A stretch of DNA of 64,000 bases from Adiantum capillus-veneris (taxonomy: Eukaryota; Streptophyta; Polypodiopsida; Polypodiales; Pteridaceae), in NCBI GenBank assembly GCA_014529385.2, contig CM043961.1, forward strand, positions 10,590,478-10,654,477, read 5' to 3'. Below the pieces are notes generated by a model. It was not told where the DNA came from. It worked only from the letters and a program-made list of their open reading frames with translations, and made no database searches. This document shows positions 37,105 through 52,643 of this stretch, piece by piece. A program made the position numbers and the translations under genes. The stretch's first letter is position 1; every line of letters begins with the position of its first letter.

Positions 37105-40100
37105 TCATCTGCACTCTGGACAACGAAAGAGTATGGCTTGAATCCTTTGCTGTAGCCTCCTTCGAAACTGTGTAGCTCCTCTTCTCCATCGGGGTCGTCT
37201 AGATCTCCCTAGCTCCAATGCTCGGTCTATGAGAATGCCAGTAGTGCGGGTAGACCTCTCCACCGTTGGCTGCTCCTCTGTCTTCTGTCTCTGGTTCTAG
37301 ATGGCATAAGCGGCATATCCTGCTATCTGCAGGTGTCCCTCTGAATCTGCCAGTCTCCATCTCGAGCTGATGTGAGGACGTGCATATCTGGCCAATGGCA
37401 CAACGCAAACCATGCGAAAGATGCGTGTCCATATAGCTAGGTCGAATCACAAACCCATCCCCCGTGAGGTGGAGAAGATGCTCTCTATAGAAAGCCATCT
37501 TCGTGTCCAACTCCTGTAACGGCTCTATCCATGTTCTCCTCGTGTCCAGCTGGATCAGATCCTGACGAATGAGTATTAATCTCTACCCGTGTCAGAGACC
37601 TCAAGGGTGCCTGTAGAGAGTATTGAAAAGGAGGCAACTTGTCCATGTTGAAACCATGTGTCTGAAACCATGATGCCATCTGTGCATACCAGCATGATGT
37701 ATCCCCATTAAGAGCTAATTGTTTGGAGGACTCTAGAGCCACCCTGGCATATCTGTCTCTGGTAGTATCCCACAAACTGTGTACAAAGGAGGCTGATCTG
37801 GTAAGCGCCTCAATCTCCATAGGGGAGGCAGCTACTTCCGCTTGAATGATATCATGCGGTACGGAAACCTTGGCTCTAATCAGCCGAGAGATCATAGATA
37901 CCAGGGGCTTCTCCATACGCCTCCAACCATCCTGGCCTATAGAAGGTCCCCAAACCTGCACCCCATATAACATAGTAGAGGCGACCAAAGTATCAAAGAG
38001 CCATAACTTTGTCCTAGGTTCTTGGAACTGAACCTGCGAACACATCCTCTCCATTCCTCATAGAGCTCTAGTTAGTCTAGTCTCTGCTGCTCTTCTCAAA
38101 GAAAATCTCGGCCCAGTAAAGACTACCCCAAGGTAAGTGTATGCATCTGTATACTCCACAATCTCCTGACCATAATTGAAAGTAGGTACTGATCTCCTGA
38201 CCCATTGCGGTGTGCTGTTAAACACCATAACCTTGGTTTTACCTAAATTTACACATAGTCCACTATCCTCTGCAAAACTGCATAGTGCATCCAAATGTCG
38301 CTGCATACCTTCTGGTGAGTCAGATATCAACACAATATCATCAGCATATAGCAACAATGGGATCCACGTCCTTGCTAATTGGGCACCCCTGTCACCCTCT
38401 GTGTCAATGTAATCGGACACCTCATCAACATACATACCAAATAGAGTAGGAGACAATGGGCAGCCCTGTTTCACCCGAATAGTAGAGTGAACTAAATCGG
38501 ATACCCCTTCCGGAGTGCGTACATGTCCCACCACTGATCTGTACAGAGCCATAATCCCCTAAATCACCGCTATGGGCACCCCCATCTCCTGCAGTCTGCG
38601 CATCAATCGAGCTCTTGGTACCATATCAAATGCTTTGTGAAAATCCACAAAGCTACAATAGATCCGTCTCCCATGTGCTCTGCCCTCCTCAATGATGGCC
38701 CTGAGTGTCAGAATATGATCAAGGGTGGAGAAACCCCTCCTGAAGCCGGCCTGACCCTATGCTCGTACACCCTCGCCCTCTGCCCAATTACTCAAGTGTT
38801 GCTCCAGAATAGATGCATACAACCGTGCCAACGTGTGTCCAACCACAATAGTGCGGTAGTTCCCAGGCTCTGTAGGGTCACTAGCCTTGTAGATGGGCAC
38901 AATATTAGACAACCTCCAAGTCTCAGGTAATCCCTCACACATGGCACGATTGAACAACACTGCGAGAATCTCCTTTAGCATATCCCTGGCATGTATAAAG
39001 TGCTCCGCTACTAGACCGTCATGATCATATGCCTTCACGGTCCTCATCTTGTCGATGGCCCTTTGTACCATCTCAGGTGTAAAGAAAGTGCTCGTAGCTG
39101 GGCAAGGCTTGGTAGGGTCTGGAAGGGGTTCCTGTCCAGGAGCCGTATATAATGATGTCGCATATTGGCCCCACACATCAGGTGAAGTAATCACTGGTGG
39201 AGGGGAGTGCTCATGGAAGAGTCGCCATGCCTCTCCTGAGTCCCTACTCAAGAACATCTGATATAAGTCTCGCTCCATCTGAGCTAGGTAAGCTCGCTTC
39301 TTCTGTCGCACAAGGTGTCGGAAAGGAATCCGAGACTATCTATAAGTGATAACTCCTAAAAGAAGATCCCTCTAAAGCTGGGCTCTCATCTCTCTGCACT
39401 CCTCATCATACCAGCTATTCTGGGGCATGCTGCCAGAATGTCGTCTCTTGCCCGGCTGAGTGTGTGGGTATGCCAGTGATGCAGCCTCATGCAGTGTCTC
39501 AGTCAGTAGAGTGGTGCACTCCTCCACTGAGAGGCCTATACCATTTGTGTCAGTTGTGCCTTCCAATAGACGGTCCCATATCTCCTCTGTATAAACGAAA
39601 TCAGTCTCTGGTGTAAATGTATAGCTAGTGTGTGACCTGCCTCCTGATGTCTGGGTTGTACTATACTGAAATTTAACGGACAGTGTCAAGAGAGCTTGAT
39701 CTACTGCTATGCCCATTGGCCTGGCTCCCACTGTGAAATCCTGAATGCAGGGGACAAAGCTTGGTTGTGTCATAACATAATCCACTGTACTGGCCCCATG
39801 TCTGTGTGGAAAGCATGTGAAACCGGCTGCTTCGGGAAATCGCTGTAAGCCATTAACTATGGCTAATCCATGTGTAGTCGTCATTTCCATGAGGTATCTC
39901 CCATACTCCGTCTGCTCTCTGTCATCTGAGTATCTGTCAAGTCCCAACTCACCCACATCCAGCTCTCTAAGCATCTCATCTGAAGTGTCGTACAAGACTG
40001 TCTGTGAGTTGCCCGTTCGGGCATTGAAGTCCCCTAGGAGAATGATATCACCATCCCTAGAAAACTCCCATATGTCATCATCTAGAATAGAGAAAGGCGA

Positions 40101-40478
40101 CTGCCCTCTGGATGCAGCATACACGGATGTATCCGTACTGGGAGGAAAGTAACATATGGCAATATATAGGAATCGACCTGTGTCAGCTCTCAGTCTCACC
40201 CACATATATCTAGCATGATCATCTCTTCGTACAATATGCAGTAATGGTTGTAGTACCTCTCTGAATAGCACTGCTACTCCTCCTGAACCTCTACTCCCAT
40301 GCTCAGACCTCACATTTGTCCTGTGAGCCGTCTCCCATCTGTATCCCATCACAGGTGGCATTACCTGTCCAGAGGCTTGATGAGTCTCTGAGAAGAATAC
40401 AATATCCTTGTCTTTGAAATTGTCCTCAAATGCACCCACGTCCAACCTCATAGACCCATTACAATTCCAGGTAGCCAT
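37105..40478 (-). pseudogene. LINE copy C ORF2 (endonuclease-reverse transcriptase)
   Basis: The endonuclease frame is open for 368 codons from ATG 40478 (MATWNCNGSMRLDVGAFED) to 39372. It includes FFSETHQ, ILLGDFNARTGN and the PHRHGASTVDYVM block. RT blocks follow (NYRTIVVGHTLARLYAS, VKQGCPLSPTLFGMYVDE, YADD at 38337-38348, GKTKVMVFN), then the C-terminal region, stop at 37105-37107. Compared with copy F, about 235 bp are deleted near 37270-37290, removing most of the zinc motif and the YYEIRGRFHCLF block. At least three shifts or stops divide the RT. Not functional, but only mildly decayed. Confidence 0.85.
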
Positions 40479-40508
40479 CTTCAGTGTGGTCCCATAGGTC
40501 TCGCACCG

Positions 40509-41564
40509 TCATGCAGTGCGTCGCTCTAAAATCACCACCCGTCCATCTCTGTAAAAGGCTATCTTTCTTTTCTCCCTTGCCGCTGTAATCTCTGGCATTA
40601 CCACTCTCATTTGTGCGAGCTGTGAGAGAGTCAGGTCATCCCTGAGGAAAATACCTGTCTATTTGAGAGTAGGCCTCTTCCTCAAGAATTCCTTCTTCTC
40701 TTCCAACGAGGGGAAGCATAGTATGAGAGCTCTCCCCTTAGAAGACTCTCCCGTGCCGACACTTTTCTTACCTACCCTCCATGCCTTTGTGTGCAAAGGC
40801 TTCTCCATCCCCATCATGGATGTAAGGCTTGTGACCTCTTTCTCCACATTGTTTATGTCCTTGAGACCGGTCACTCTCACATGTAGTGCTCGCATCCGCC
40901 TTCTTTGTTCCTCTTCGAGGGTCATGTTGATAAGCGTCGGTGTACAAGGGGTTTCTTGACCTTTCCTTTTCTTGGCGACCTCAATCCATTTTTCAGCCTC
41001 GTCCGCCTTTTTCTGTGTCCTTGTTATCATCTCCGCCCATGAAGATGTCTTTGCAACACTCAGTTTCTCTTCCTCTGTGATCATCCTAACCTGTTCCTTG
41101 ATTTCATCTATTACTAAGGGCTGAAATTCACCTTCCTCTAGTCCACTGCTTACTCTATCCACAAGCTCCTGTTTAAGGGCAGAGACGTCTTTTTTGAGTG
41201 TCCGTATCTCGGCATTTGGGTTCTCTTGTTTGAGGGCTGAGACTTCTTCTTTGAGTATCTGTATTTCTGCGTTAAGGCTCTTTTTCTCCTTCTTCCATTG
41301 TGCGCCTTCATTGAAGACTATCTGAAGAAGGTTGGCCTTCTCCTTCCACCATCCTTCCATCTCTGTTTTCCACTCCTTCATTTCCCTCTCCATCTGAGCC
41401 ATCCGCTTGTTTGTGAGCACAAAGGTTGCTTTTGCATGCGACTTGCAAACAGGTGAGACATTGACGGCTTCTGTATCCTGTGCCGGGTCCTGTGCAAGGG
41501 AGATTGCTTCCATGTTTTGTTGTTCAAGAGATGTACCGGGCTCACTTATTTGCGGCCTATGCAA
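40509..41564 (-). pseudogene. LINE copy C ORF1, one internal stop
   Basis: A 301-codon frame (41564-40659) continues, after one stop between PTLK and TGIFL, to the natural end at 40509-40511. The N-terminal half is strongly coiled-coil, with a repeated block (NAEIQILKEEVSALKQE and NAEIRTLKKDVSALKQE). An RRM-like domain follows (RALHVRVTGLKD, TKAWRVGKKS, ALILCFPSLEEKKEFL), then a basic tail. Its likely role is RNA binding and trimer-type assembly, by analogy with other LINE ORF1 proteins. This is inference. Confidence 0.8.
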
Positions 41565-41957
41565 CCAGCAAACACGTGGCCCCCTACTGGGTCAGCTCGC
41601 GGCAACAATTTCGTATCTACCAGAGCCCCGCAGGCTTCGCCAAATATCCAGAGAGAGCCTTAGTACATGTCCACACACAAGCAGCCTCCCACACCAAGCT
41701 CCCCCCTTGCTTGCAATAACCAACCACCCCCTTTGTGTACGTGAACTTGACACCAAAATTGCCTCTTTTTTGAAGCTCCCCCTCTGGTTAAGCTGCCCCC
41801 TTGCCTATGTTAAAATAGGCTTTAGTGTACGATCGTTTAACATATGGCTGGACAAAATTCTGTGCACGTAGCCTTGGAGACTTTGTAGTATCATACGGAT
41901 TGCTGGGAGAATTTGCTGCGCTATCAGCTGCTCAGCCCCTCACGACACCATCACTTG

Positions 41958-41960
<3 letters not shown>

Positions 41961-42045
<85 letters not shown>
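41961..42045. repeat. Compound (TG)n(AG)n microsatellite
   Basis: TG run to 41998 followed by AG run to 42045, between LINE copies C and D. No LINE 3'-end sequence follows the AG run here. Confidence 0.95.
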
Positions 42046-42048
<3 letters not shown>

Positions 42049-42249
42049 CTTGCCATGTGTGCTGGCTGCATTTGCACATCTGCAAAGGGACCCACTTCTT
42101 GACGAGCTGCCCCTTTTTGCTTACATGAAGCTAACCCCCTGCTTAAGCAAGGGGGCTGCTACAATTGATTAATCAAAAGCTTAGATTAAAGGGGCAGCAT
42201 ACATGAGCGGAAGGAAAGTCCACGCGGCAGCAAGAGGACCCAGGAGTGA
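42046..42249. other. Spacer between microsatellite and LINE copy D
   Basis: No gene recognised. Contains two CCCC/GGGG-rich inverted stretches (near 42130-42160) and little else. Confidence 0.4.
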
Positions 42250-42506
42250 CGAGAGAGAGAAAGAAGAAAGAAAGAAAGAAAGATTTTTAACGTCTATGTC
42301 AGGCCGAAATCGGCCTATGAGACAAATCAAATGTACATGGTGTGTATGTCATCCGTCTATCGGAAAGACAAATGAAACAAAACTGATACAAAACTGAACT
42401 GAATGTAGCTAGTGGGGTATCTGAGGAGGGATGGAGCTCTATCTCTAGGGGTATATGCATGTCTATATGCTCAAGGTAGTACAATCATGAGAATGCATCA
42501 AGCTAT

Positions 42507-45500
42507 CTAGCTCCATCCTGTACTAATGGGGGGATGTAAGATGTGGTACATGGGCGGGTCTGGTGCCAAGGCTGCCCGGATGAAAGCTGTCGGGTCGGCC
42601 CTCATCTGGGCCACTCGCTCCTCAGTGGCACGGCGCTCCCGGGCTCGGATCTCCTCGATCTGTCGGTGGTGGGAGCTCGCGCCCCTGTAGCCTGTGACTC
42701 GTGGTCGTCGTCTAGCTTGGCTCACCTCCGCCTGTGGGAGTGTCACTCCCCTCTGAGTGTCTGGTGGGGGAGGGGCGGTAATCCTCTGAAAGAAGTCTGT
42801 GAGCTGCGACTGTCTCCCCTCTGTTTGTGTAGCTGTGTGTGGCTGTAGTAGTGTGTCCCGATGGCTCTGTATCTCTAGTAAGAACCGTCCGAGCTGTCTC
42901 TGATCTCGAGAGTCCATGATCTCTCGGAGAGTGGGCTGTCCTCTGAATAGGGCCTCATACCTGCCTCTGATCTCAGTGTATGCTCTGCATCTACATACAA
43001 AGTGCTCCTCACTCTCCACCTCCTCTGTGCAGGCTCTGCAGACTCGCTCCTCCCTAGAAACACCAGTATGTCTCCCGATCTCAATCTCTAACCTGTGTGA
43101 AGCCACTCTCAGCTGACCAATCGCCACCCGTGAGCTATGTGGCATATATGTGTCCATGTAGCGTGGTCTCTGTATGAACCCCCCAGACAATATGGTGAGA
43201 AACTGGTCTCTGTAATCTGACATCCTCGTCCCCAAGCCAGGTGACTCCCAGACTCTCCTAGTGTATAGCTGCCACAGATCCTGTCTCAGTACCAAGTTCC
43301 TCTCACTGCGATAGAGGTGAATATATGGTGAGTGGGGGTCGTACTGGAATGGTGGTAGGCTCTCCATGTCAAGACCGTGTCCCTCAAACCATGCTCTAAC
43401 CTGTGAGTACCATGCTCTCTCATGCCCACTCTCTGATAGCTGTATAGCTGCCTCAAATGCTCTACGAGTAAGTCTGTCAGGAGGTAGCTCTCTCATCCTC
43501 TGGATGAAGCAGACTGTCTGGAATAGTCCCTCTACCACCATGGGTGGTGTGGCGAGCTCGGCTCTAATAATGTCATGTGGCACTGTCTTTTTGCTGCGGA
43601 GCAAGCGTGAGATCATACATACCTGTGGCCTCTCAAGCTGTGTCCACTGGTCAGCTGTCAATCTTGGTGCCCATACTGCCGCCGAGTACATCAAGGCCGG
43701 GGTGACTAAGGTGTCGAAAAGCCACCCCTTCGTGCGGGGTTCCTGAAAGTGTGCCTGGTGGCATCTCCGCTCTAGCATGGCCAGAGCTGCATATCCTCGG
43801 GTGAGCCTGTCAGCAGCAGCTTGCCTCATAGTGAAGGGTCCTCGTAGGCTGGTGAATGTGATGCCAAGGTAGACATAGGAGGTGACTACATCAACCTGTC
43901 CTCCTGCTGCTGTGAAGGTGGCAGCGCTCCTCACTGCACTGGATGTGTGAAAGATCATAACCTTGGTTTTGCCAAGGTTCACAGTCAACCCCCTGTGTGT
44001 GCTGAATTCGTCCAAGGCCTCAAGATGGCGTTGCAAGCCCTCGGGTGACTCTGAAATCAACACAATATCATCAGCATATAACATGATGTGGACCAGAGTA
44101 CCTGCCAAGTCGCTCCCCTCTCCTCCTGCTCGCAGTATGTAGTCGGAGATCTCGTCGATGTAGAGCCCAAAGAGTGTCGGGGAGAGTGGGCATCCTTGCT
44201 TAACACCAATGGTGCTAGCAATGGTCTCTGAAAAACCGCCTGGGCAACGAACCCGACCCGTCACCTTCTCGTAGAGAGCATATATGGCCCAAATCATCTC
44301 TGTTGGTACCCCAATGCTGTGAAGGCGCTGGTAGAGTCTCTCGCGTGGGACTGTGTCAAAGGCCTTGCGGAAATCCACAAAGCAGCAGTAAAGCCTCTTC
44401 TTCTGCGCCTTTGCCCCATCAATGAGGCAGCGCAGAACGAAGATGTGATCAGTGGTGGAGAAAGCTTGTCTGAAACCTGCCTGGCCTGGAGCTCGTAAAC
44501 CCTCAATCTCTTCGTAGCAGCTGAGCTGTGCCTCAAGTACTGCTCCATATAGCTTGGCCATCGTGTGGCCAATCATGATAGTCCTGTAGTTCCCTGGATC
44601 CAGGGTGTCGCCAGATTTGTGGATAGGCACTATGGTGTGCTGTGTCCACTCCTCTGGGAAGCCCTCCCCTATAGCCCGGTTGAAGACATGTGCAATCAAC
44701 GGGGCTATAGTGGAGGCCGCATAAATGATGTGCTCACTCTGTAATCCAGTATGGTCAGCTGATCGTCTGTGCTGCATGCGGCGTATGGCCCTCTCTACCA
44801 TCTCTGCTGTAAAGGAGGAGCACGTGGGGCGTGGCTCGTGCGGCTGTGGGATAGGAGGCTGTCCTGGCACCTCGTAAAGTCGCTCTGCATAATCATGCCA
44901 TATCTGTGGATCCTCAATAACTGTAGTCGGACGTGGCTCGCGCAGGGTGCGCCATGCCGTCGCGCTATCCATGCTCATGAATAGGCGGTATAGCTCAAGC
45001 TCCTGTGCCTCTTCGAATGCTCGCCGCTTTTGGCGTGTCAGCGTCTTCATATGCCGTCTGGCCTCTCTCTCTGTGATCTCTCCTAAGGCTCGCTGTGCGT
45101 GGAGGCGTCGGTATAGCTCTCTGCACTCATCATCATACCAGCGGTTCTGAGGCATAGTCCTGCGGGGGGGAGTGCGTCCTGTGTGAGTGGTGTGTGGAAA
45201 AGAGCTAATAGCTGAAGTGTGGAGAACGGAAGAGATATGTGATGTGAGAACTGAGAGTGGTGTGGATGGGTGGAGGAGGCATAGGCCATGCTCGACCTCG
45301 GCCGAGTAAAGAGAGGCTAGCTCATGTGTGAAATGGATGGTGGTGTGTGGAGCTGTGTGGGATGGTATCTCCGGTGATGGAGAAAGAGAGGTATGTGTGG
45401 TCGGCTCCGATGGGTATGGGTGGAATGGTGAAGGATGTGATAAGGTGTGTAGCCTCCCTGGGTCCCGGAATATAGTCGACTGTACTCCCCCCTCCCTCTG

Positions 45501-46173
45501 CAACTCCATGTGGCATACAAGTCAAGCCCCCTGAGGTGGGCCACTGGACCATCCCATTATAAATAACGAGACGGTGCTGGGAGCCAAGTCGAAGTAGATG
45601 TCGTCCGTAGGCTGTGACTGGAGCTCTGTCTGCTGTATCTCTCATAGTAGCCTCCTCATCTAGAGTGTGTAGTGCCTCTGGGTCCTCGTGGTCATATGCC
45701 TCACACTGCTCACTGCGCGTACGAGCATTGAAGTCTCCCATAAGGAAGACTTCACCCAGTGTGGAGTACTCCATAATCTCCTCCGTGAGGCATGCGTACG
45801 GTGACTCCTGCTCAATAGGGGCGAATCTTGAGCCTGTGGGAGCAAAGTAGCAAAGGGCAATGTAGACGATCCTGTCTCGTGAGAGCTCGAGGCGAATCCA
45901 CATGTAGCGGGCCTGTGGGTCCCGGGCAACAATCTGTAGTCTGCTGTGAAGCCCCTGTCTAAAGAGTATGGCCACTCCTCCTGAGCCACGAGTGGTGTGC
46001 TGGCGCATCCATCCCCGATGTAGAGACTCCCACTGGAATCCATGTATCCGTGGTAGCCCTCTCTCTGGGCTCTCGTGTGTCTCTGTAAGTAGAATGATGT
46101 CTCCTCCTCTCATCACCTCCTCAAGTCTCTCTGGGTGTGTCCATAGGTCTCCATTGCAATTCCAAACCGTGAC
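42507..46173 (-). pseudogene. LINE copy D ORF2, 1000-codon open reverse-transcriptase frame
   Basis: The endonuclease (46173 to about 45330; VTVWNCNGDLW, FLMGDFNART, HGVAEGGGSTVDYI) is in one frame. The rest, 45509-42507, is a single open frame of 1000 codons. RT blocks are NYRTIMIGHTMAKLYGA, CFVDFRKAFDTVPRERL, VKQGCPLSPTLFGLYIDE, YADD (44067-44078, residues 478-481 of that frame) and GKTKVMIFH. The zinc motif CRACTEEVESEEHFVCRC and the tail TDFFQRIT follow. The two parts overlap in frame shift between 45322 and 45509, apparently the main defect. No ATG is seen at the position of the copy C start codon. Could be a recently dead copy. Confidence 0.88.
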
Positions 46174-46209
46174 ATGAATCTCCTCGTGTGTCCCACAGGC
46201 CGCGAGTCC

Positions 46210-46686
46210 CTATGCGATGGTCTTGCCATCAATGATAACCCTACCATCTCAATATACTGCCTTCTTCCCTTCTTTGCGGGCTTGGTGGACTCTAGGCATG
46301 CACGCGCGACGGTGATCTTGTTGCATCTTTGTGAGGTCATCATCAAGATAAATCGGGGGGCCTTCTAGCCCTCTCAAGATGACCCTCTTTCGGAGGAAAG
46401 AAGTTCGAGACTCCTCAGAGGCGAATTGGAGGATGAGAGCTCTCTTCTTTGGATCTTTGCCGGCTCTCCAAACTTTGGAGAAAGGGATCTCTTCTTCCTT
46501 GTATCCCACTTTCTTGCATAAAGCTTTCCCATCGCTCTCGGGTGTAGACCCTTCTTCTTCTTTGATGCCGGTCACTCGCACATTGAGACGGCGAGCTTGT
46601 CGCATCTTCTCCTCCTCGATGGTTGTGTGTACGATGAGTACCTCATCTTTTTGGGCTTCCTCTCTTGCAACCTTCTTGATGTTCTT

Positions 46687-46690
<4 letters not shown>
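46210..46690 (-). pseudogene. LINE copy D ORF1, C-terminal part
   Basis: RRM-like part of ORF1: RRLNVRVTGIKEEEG, FSKVWRAGKDPKKRALILQF, SFLRKRVILRGLEG, then ARKEGKKAVY, one premature TGA, and DGRVIIDGKTIA before the natural stop at 46210-46212. The N-terminal coiled coil is missing because the copy ends at the (GA)n tract at 46691. Confidence 0.8.

Positions 46691-46757
<67 letters not shown>
46691..46757. repeat. (GA)n microsatellite at the truncated end of LINE D
   Basis: 67 bases of GA that directly cut ORF1 of LINE D. Confidence 0.95.
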
Positions 46758-46758
<1 letters not shown>

Positions 46759-46877
46759 GAACCTGGTGTGTGTGCCTTCTGCCGACTGCACGCTCTCTGC
46801 ACGCTCTGTACTTGTTGCGTGTTCTACACAGGCTGCGAACCCTGCACCTCTTGCTCCTACGGGACCTGGCTTGCGCG

Positions 46878-49992
<3,115 letters not shown>

Positions 49993-50238
49993 GAGAAATG
50001 TTATATTAACGTCTTCAAAAGGCCAAAATGACCTATGAGACCAAAAAGTTACAATTGGTGAATCTGATACAATGTCTGAGTACGGAAATTACAAAGTTAC
50101 AAAGTTACCAAGTTACAAAGAACTGACACTAAAACACTAAGGAGAAAGGAAATAAGGGGGAGGGAAGGGGGGGAGGAGGGTTTGTGGGTTTAGATGAAAT
50201 CTCTCATCGGTCGCTGTCAGATCTCATCGACCTCCTCC

Positions 50239-50281
<43 letters not shown>
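49993..50281 (-). mobile_element. LINE fragment G, 3' end, with flanking (GA)n
   Basis: About 248 bp of family 3' UTR (hairpin at 50020-50034) up to CTCCTCCAT, the position of the ORF2 stop region in copy A, followed by (GA)n at 50241-50281. The low-coordinate side has no GA tail and instead joins copy F directly, so the tail was lost or F inserted into it. Confidence 0.8.
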
Positions 50282-50283
<2 letters not shown>

Positions 50284-50385
50284 GCCCGAGTATTTGAACC
50301 CACTAGTCATGCACACATACTTTTCAGAAATTTGTTCATAACAAATTTTACTGCAAATTTCTGCTGAAGCTTGAAGCTTCATCCT

Positions 50386-50391
50386 TTTATT
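50386..50391 (-). terminator. Candidate poly(A) signal of the PEC-like gene
   Basis: AATAAA on the minus strand, 38 bases downstream of the stop codon at 50429-50431. Confidence 0.5.
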
Positions 50392-50428
50392 TTGGCTCCA
50401 TATTCCAAGTGGGCTTTATGGAAAGCTC

Positions 50429-52643
50429 TCAGGTGTATTGGTACTCCGATATGACCATGAGTGCATCCTTTTCAGAAAATTGTAGAGGAATGTCTTTTGA
50501 AGGAGGATTGATAACCTGAGCAAAAAAAATGAAACCGATGTGCAGTTCATGTGAAAAAGATTGCCTTATTCAATCTTTGAATAAGAAAGGTTTGCACCTA
50601 CCGTCTGACCACCCATGGTGTATCCGATAGCAATCTCCTTCCGCAATTGAGCTCGCTCTGCAAGCTCGGCAAAACTTGCAGCCTCACCTGCTTTTAGGTA
50701 CCGATTGATATCCTACATCATCAGTAATTTTTTATGATTAAGAAGATGACAGAGAGTAAGTCTGATAAAGCGCGATTGTAAGTAAATTAACTGACAAGTA
50801 AGAGCTACCAGAATGTAGCATTAAACTCGTATAACTTTTTGACATGATAAACACACCTTCACATAAATCTCGTCTCCCCAAGAATTCAACAGTTCAGTCC
50901 ATACATCTCCTAATTCACTCTGCTCTGCAACTGTTTCCAGCATTTCAATGTAGAAGAAATTAAGAACTTCTATCAGCTTTCTTTTGGGTGATTGCATTTT
51001 CCATTACCTTGAGCTGTAACGAGTCCGGTAATCTCATCAGTCCCAATTGCTTTCAGATCAGGACAAAGATTCATAACCTGGGAGCACGAAGCCAAAATTT
51101 GTATCTTTTTCGGTTTTGGGAATGAAAAGTATGGCACTTTGTGAATAGAGAAAACACTGGCTTGGATGCTTCATGTATTTGTGAGTATCAGGATTTGCTC
51201 CAGCATGTAATCCTACACCAAATATTTTAAGTGATCTTTGCTATACAACCAGCTTTTCTACCTGCTTTCCAAGCTTATAATCCACAAATTCTGCCACAAG
51301 GCTGTTAACCTGCAGCATGAACCTTTATCACAAATTTGCTGTTTATAGTGCATGAACCAATAATGAGTTAACTCATCATAAATACTTACCTCCAGAGCCA
51401 ACTTTTTGCACACATTCTCAGCAAGAAGCAGTGCCAACACCGATGTCTTATCAGGCCTTGACATATCTGCATACACAAATAAACTCACCGTATTTGATCG
51501 GTCTTCTCGACACATGACCATGTTTATAGTTAAAAAGGAATGTGCTACCTCCTGCTCTCCATTTACTGTCTGCAATTACTAAAATGGAGAGGGGCATCTT
51601 TGTGCTATCAGGCATCTTCTGCTTCTTGACCAAACATCCTGACTTCGATTTTGGCAGGGGGTGCATTATTGCTGCCTCCACGTCTGTCCTACTCATAGGG
51701 TTTCCGACCTATAGTTTCAGTCCACATTCCTAAATCAAAACTAAGCTCAAGTTTTCAATGCTGCAGAACAGACTAGAATTAAGTATGATGGTTTAGAGTG
51801 GCTGTAACATAAGGAAAGCTTAACTCCTCCCTTGCGTTTCCAAAGTGATTTCAAAGTGACGGTTTTCTTACCATTAAGGCCCTATCATTATCTGCAATAC
51901 TTTGTGAACATTAAAGAATGGTTGAACAGGTACAATGTGGAAAGCACCATGCAGTAAAGTAACTGTTTTTCTTAACAAGTTCTACAGGTCTGCTTAAAGG
52001 AGCATGATAACTGTAAGAATGAACCTGGTGATTGACTTCAACATTCTGGAGTGGCTTGTGGATCTTCCGACTCAAAATGTGCTCCCTTTCTTCCTTCGGT
52101 GTTTCAGCCAGAATTATCTAACATCATCACCCTCTTATATCATTAGCAACAAGATTTTAAAACATTCCCTGACAAACTGTGGTTCACAGCCATCAGACAT
52201 ATGCTTTGATCAACTTCAAAAATCTGCACAGCTACATAAAAGCATGCATTGAATGCAGACATCTGTGACACAAATTGGGCTTCAACGCTCACAAAGTGCA
52301 GTCTGTTTGACAAAAAACATGAGTTTTACCAGCTCTGTTCCAGGGCCAACATAATCATCGAACTCTGTTATCATTTCAGATACCCGTGGATGCCACCCTA
52401 AAATTAAAATTCGCTCTTTGGGCCCTGCCCACCACTCTACAGCCTAAGCATACAACAATCATTTTAAATTGTTACCAACATTCACAAGACTCCTATTCCT
52501 TAAATAGCTTTACAGACCTTAGAAACACTTCCAGTTGAAGAAGTGGAAACAGTGTCCTTAGCAAGTTCTCCTTCTACATTACTTGATTCGATGAGAACTT
52601 GGGAAGAATTCTTGTAGCCTTCCTTTGCACATATCATCAACAC
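50429..52643 (-). CDS. CASTOR/POLLUX-like ion channel, PEC1/PEC2 type, C-terminal exons
   Basis: Ten exons on the minus strand with GT-AG borders and consistent phase: 52643-52518, 52443-52330, 52117-52025, 51708-51549, 51466-51390, 51309-51262, 51077-51008, 50930-50857, 50712-50602 and 50515-50429. They encode about 319 residues ending at TGA 50429-50431. They match, in order, my recollection of Arabidopsis plastid-envelope channels PEC1/PEC2. The blocks are [98 protein letters not shown] and VINP. This is the cytosol- or stroma-facing RCK-like gating region. The family mediates cation flux, including calcium signals, across the plastid envelope. A less certain further exon lies at 53086-53028 (VNYFSDEDRILTN). 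Membrane segments and N-terminus are not in the window. Confidence 0.88.

Larger units (their letters stand above)
36845..41564 (-). mobile_element. LINE copy C, near full length
   Basis: Tail (GA)n at 36845-36907, hairpin at 36939-36953, ORF2 37105-40478, 30-base gap, ORF1 40509-41564. It is the best preserved member together with D. Copy F (47.1-50.0 kb) is very similar through ORF2, implying recent activity. The 5' UTR may continue to about 41950, where a (TG)n(AG)n tract lies. Confidence 0.88.
42250..46690 (-). mobile_element. LINE copy D, related subfamily with a GAAA-type tail
   Basis: Same architecture as copies A-C but diverged. The tail on the plus strand is a short GA run followed by GAAAGAAAG units (42250-42281), that is CTTT-type in element sense. 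The 3' UTR hairpin at 42301-42316 is fully paired. ORF2 spans 42507-46173 and ORF1 46210-46690. The 5' part of ORF1 is cut off by the (GA)n at 46691. Few breaks: about one shift in ORF2 and one stop in ORF1. Confidence 0.88.

Noticed and set aside
51860-51895. Possible small exon (NDRALM) with AG and GT borders in the PEC-like gene
   Set aside because: The flanking exons join in frame without it (NVEVNHQ to VGNPM), and family homologues have no such insert.
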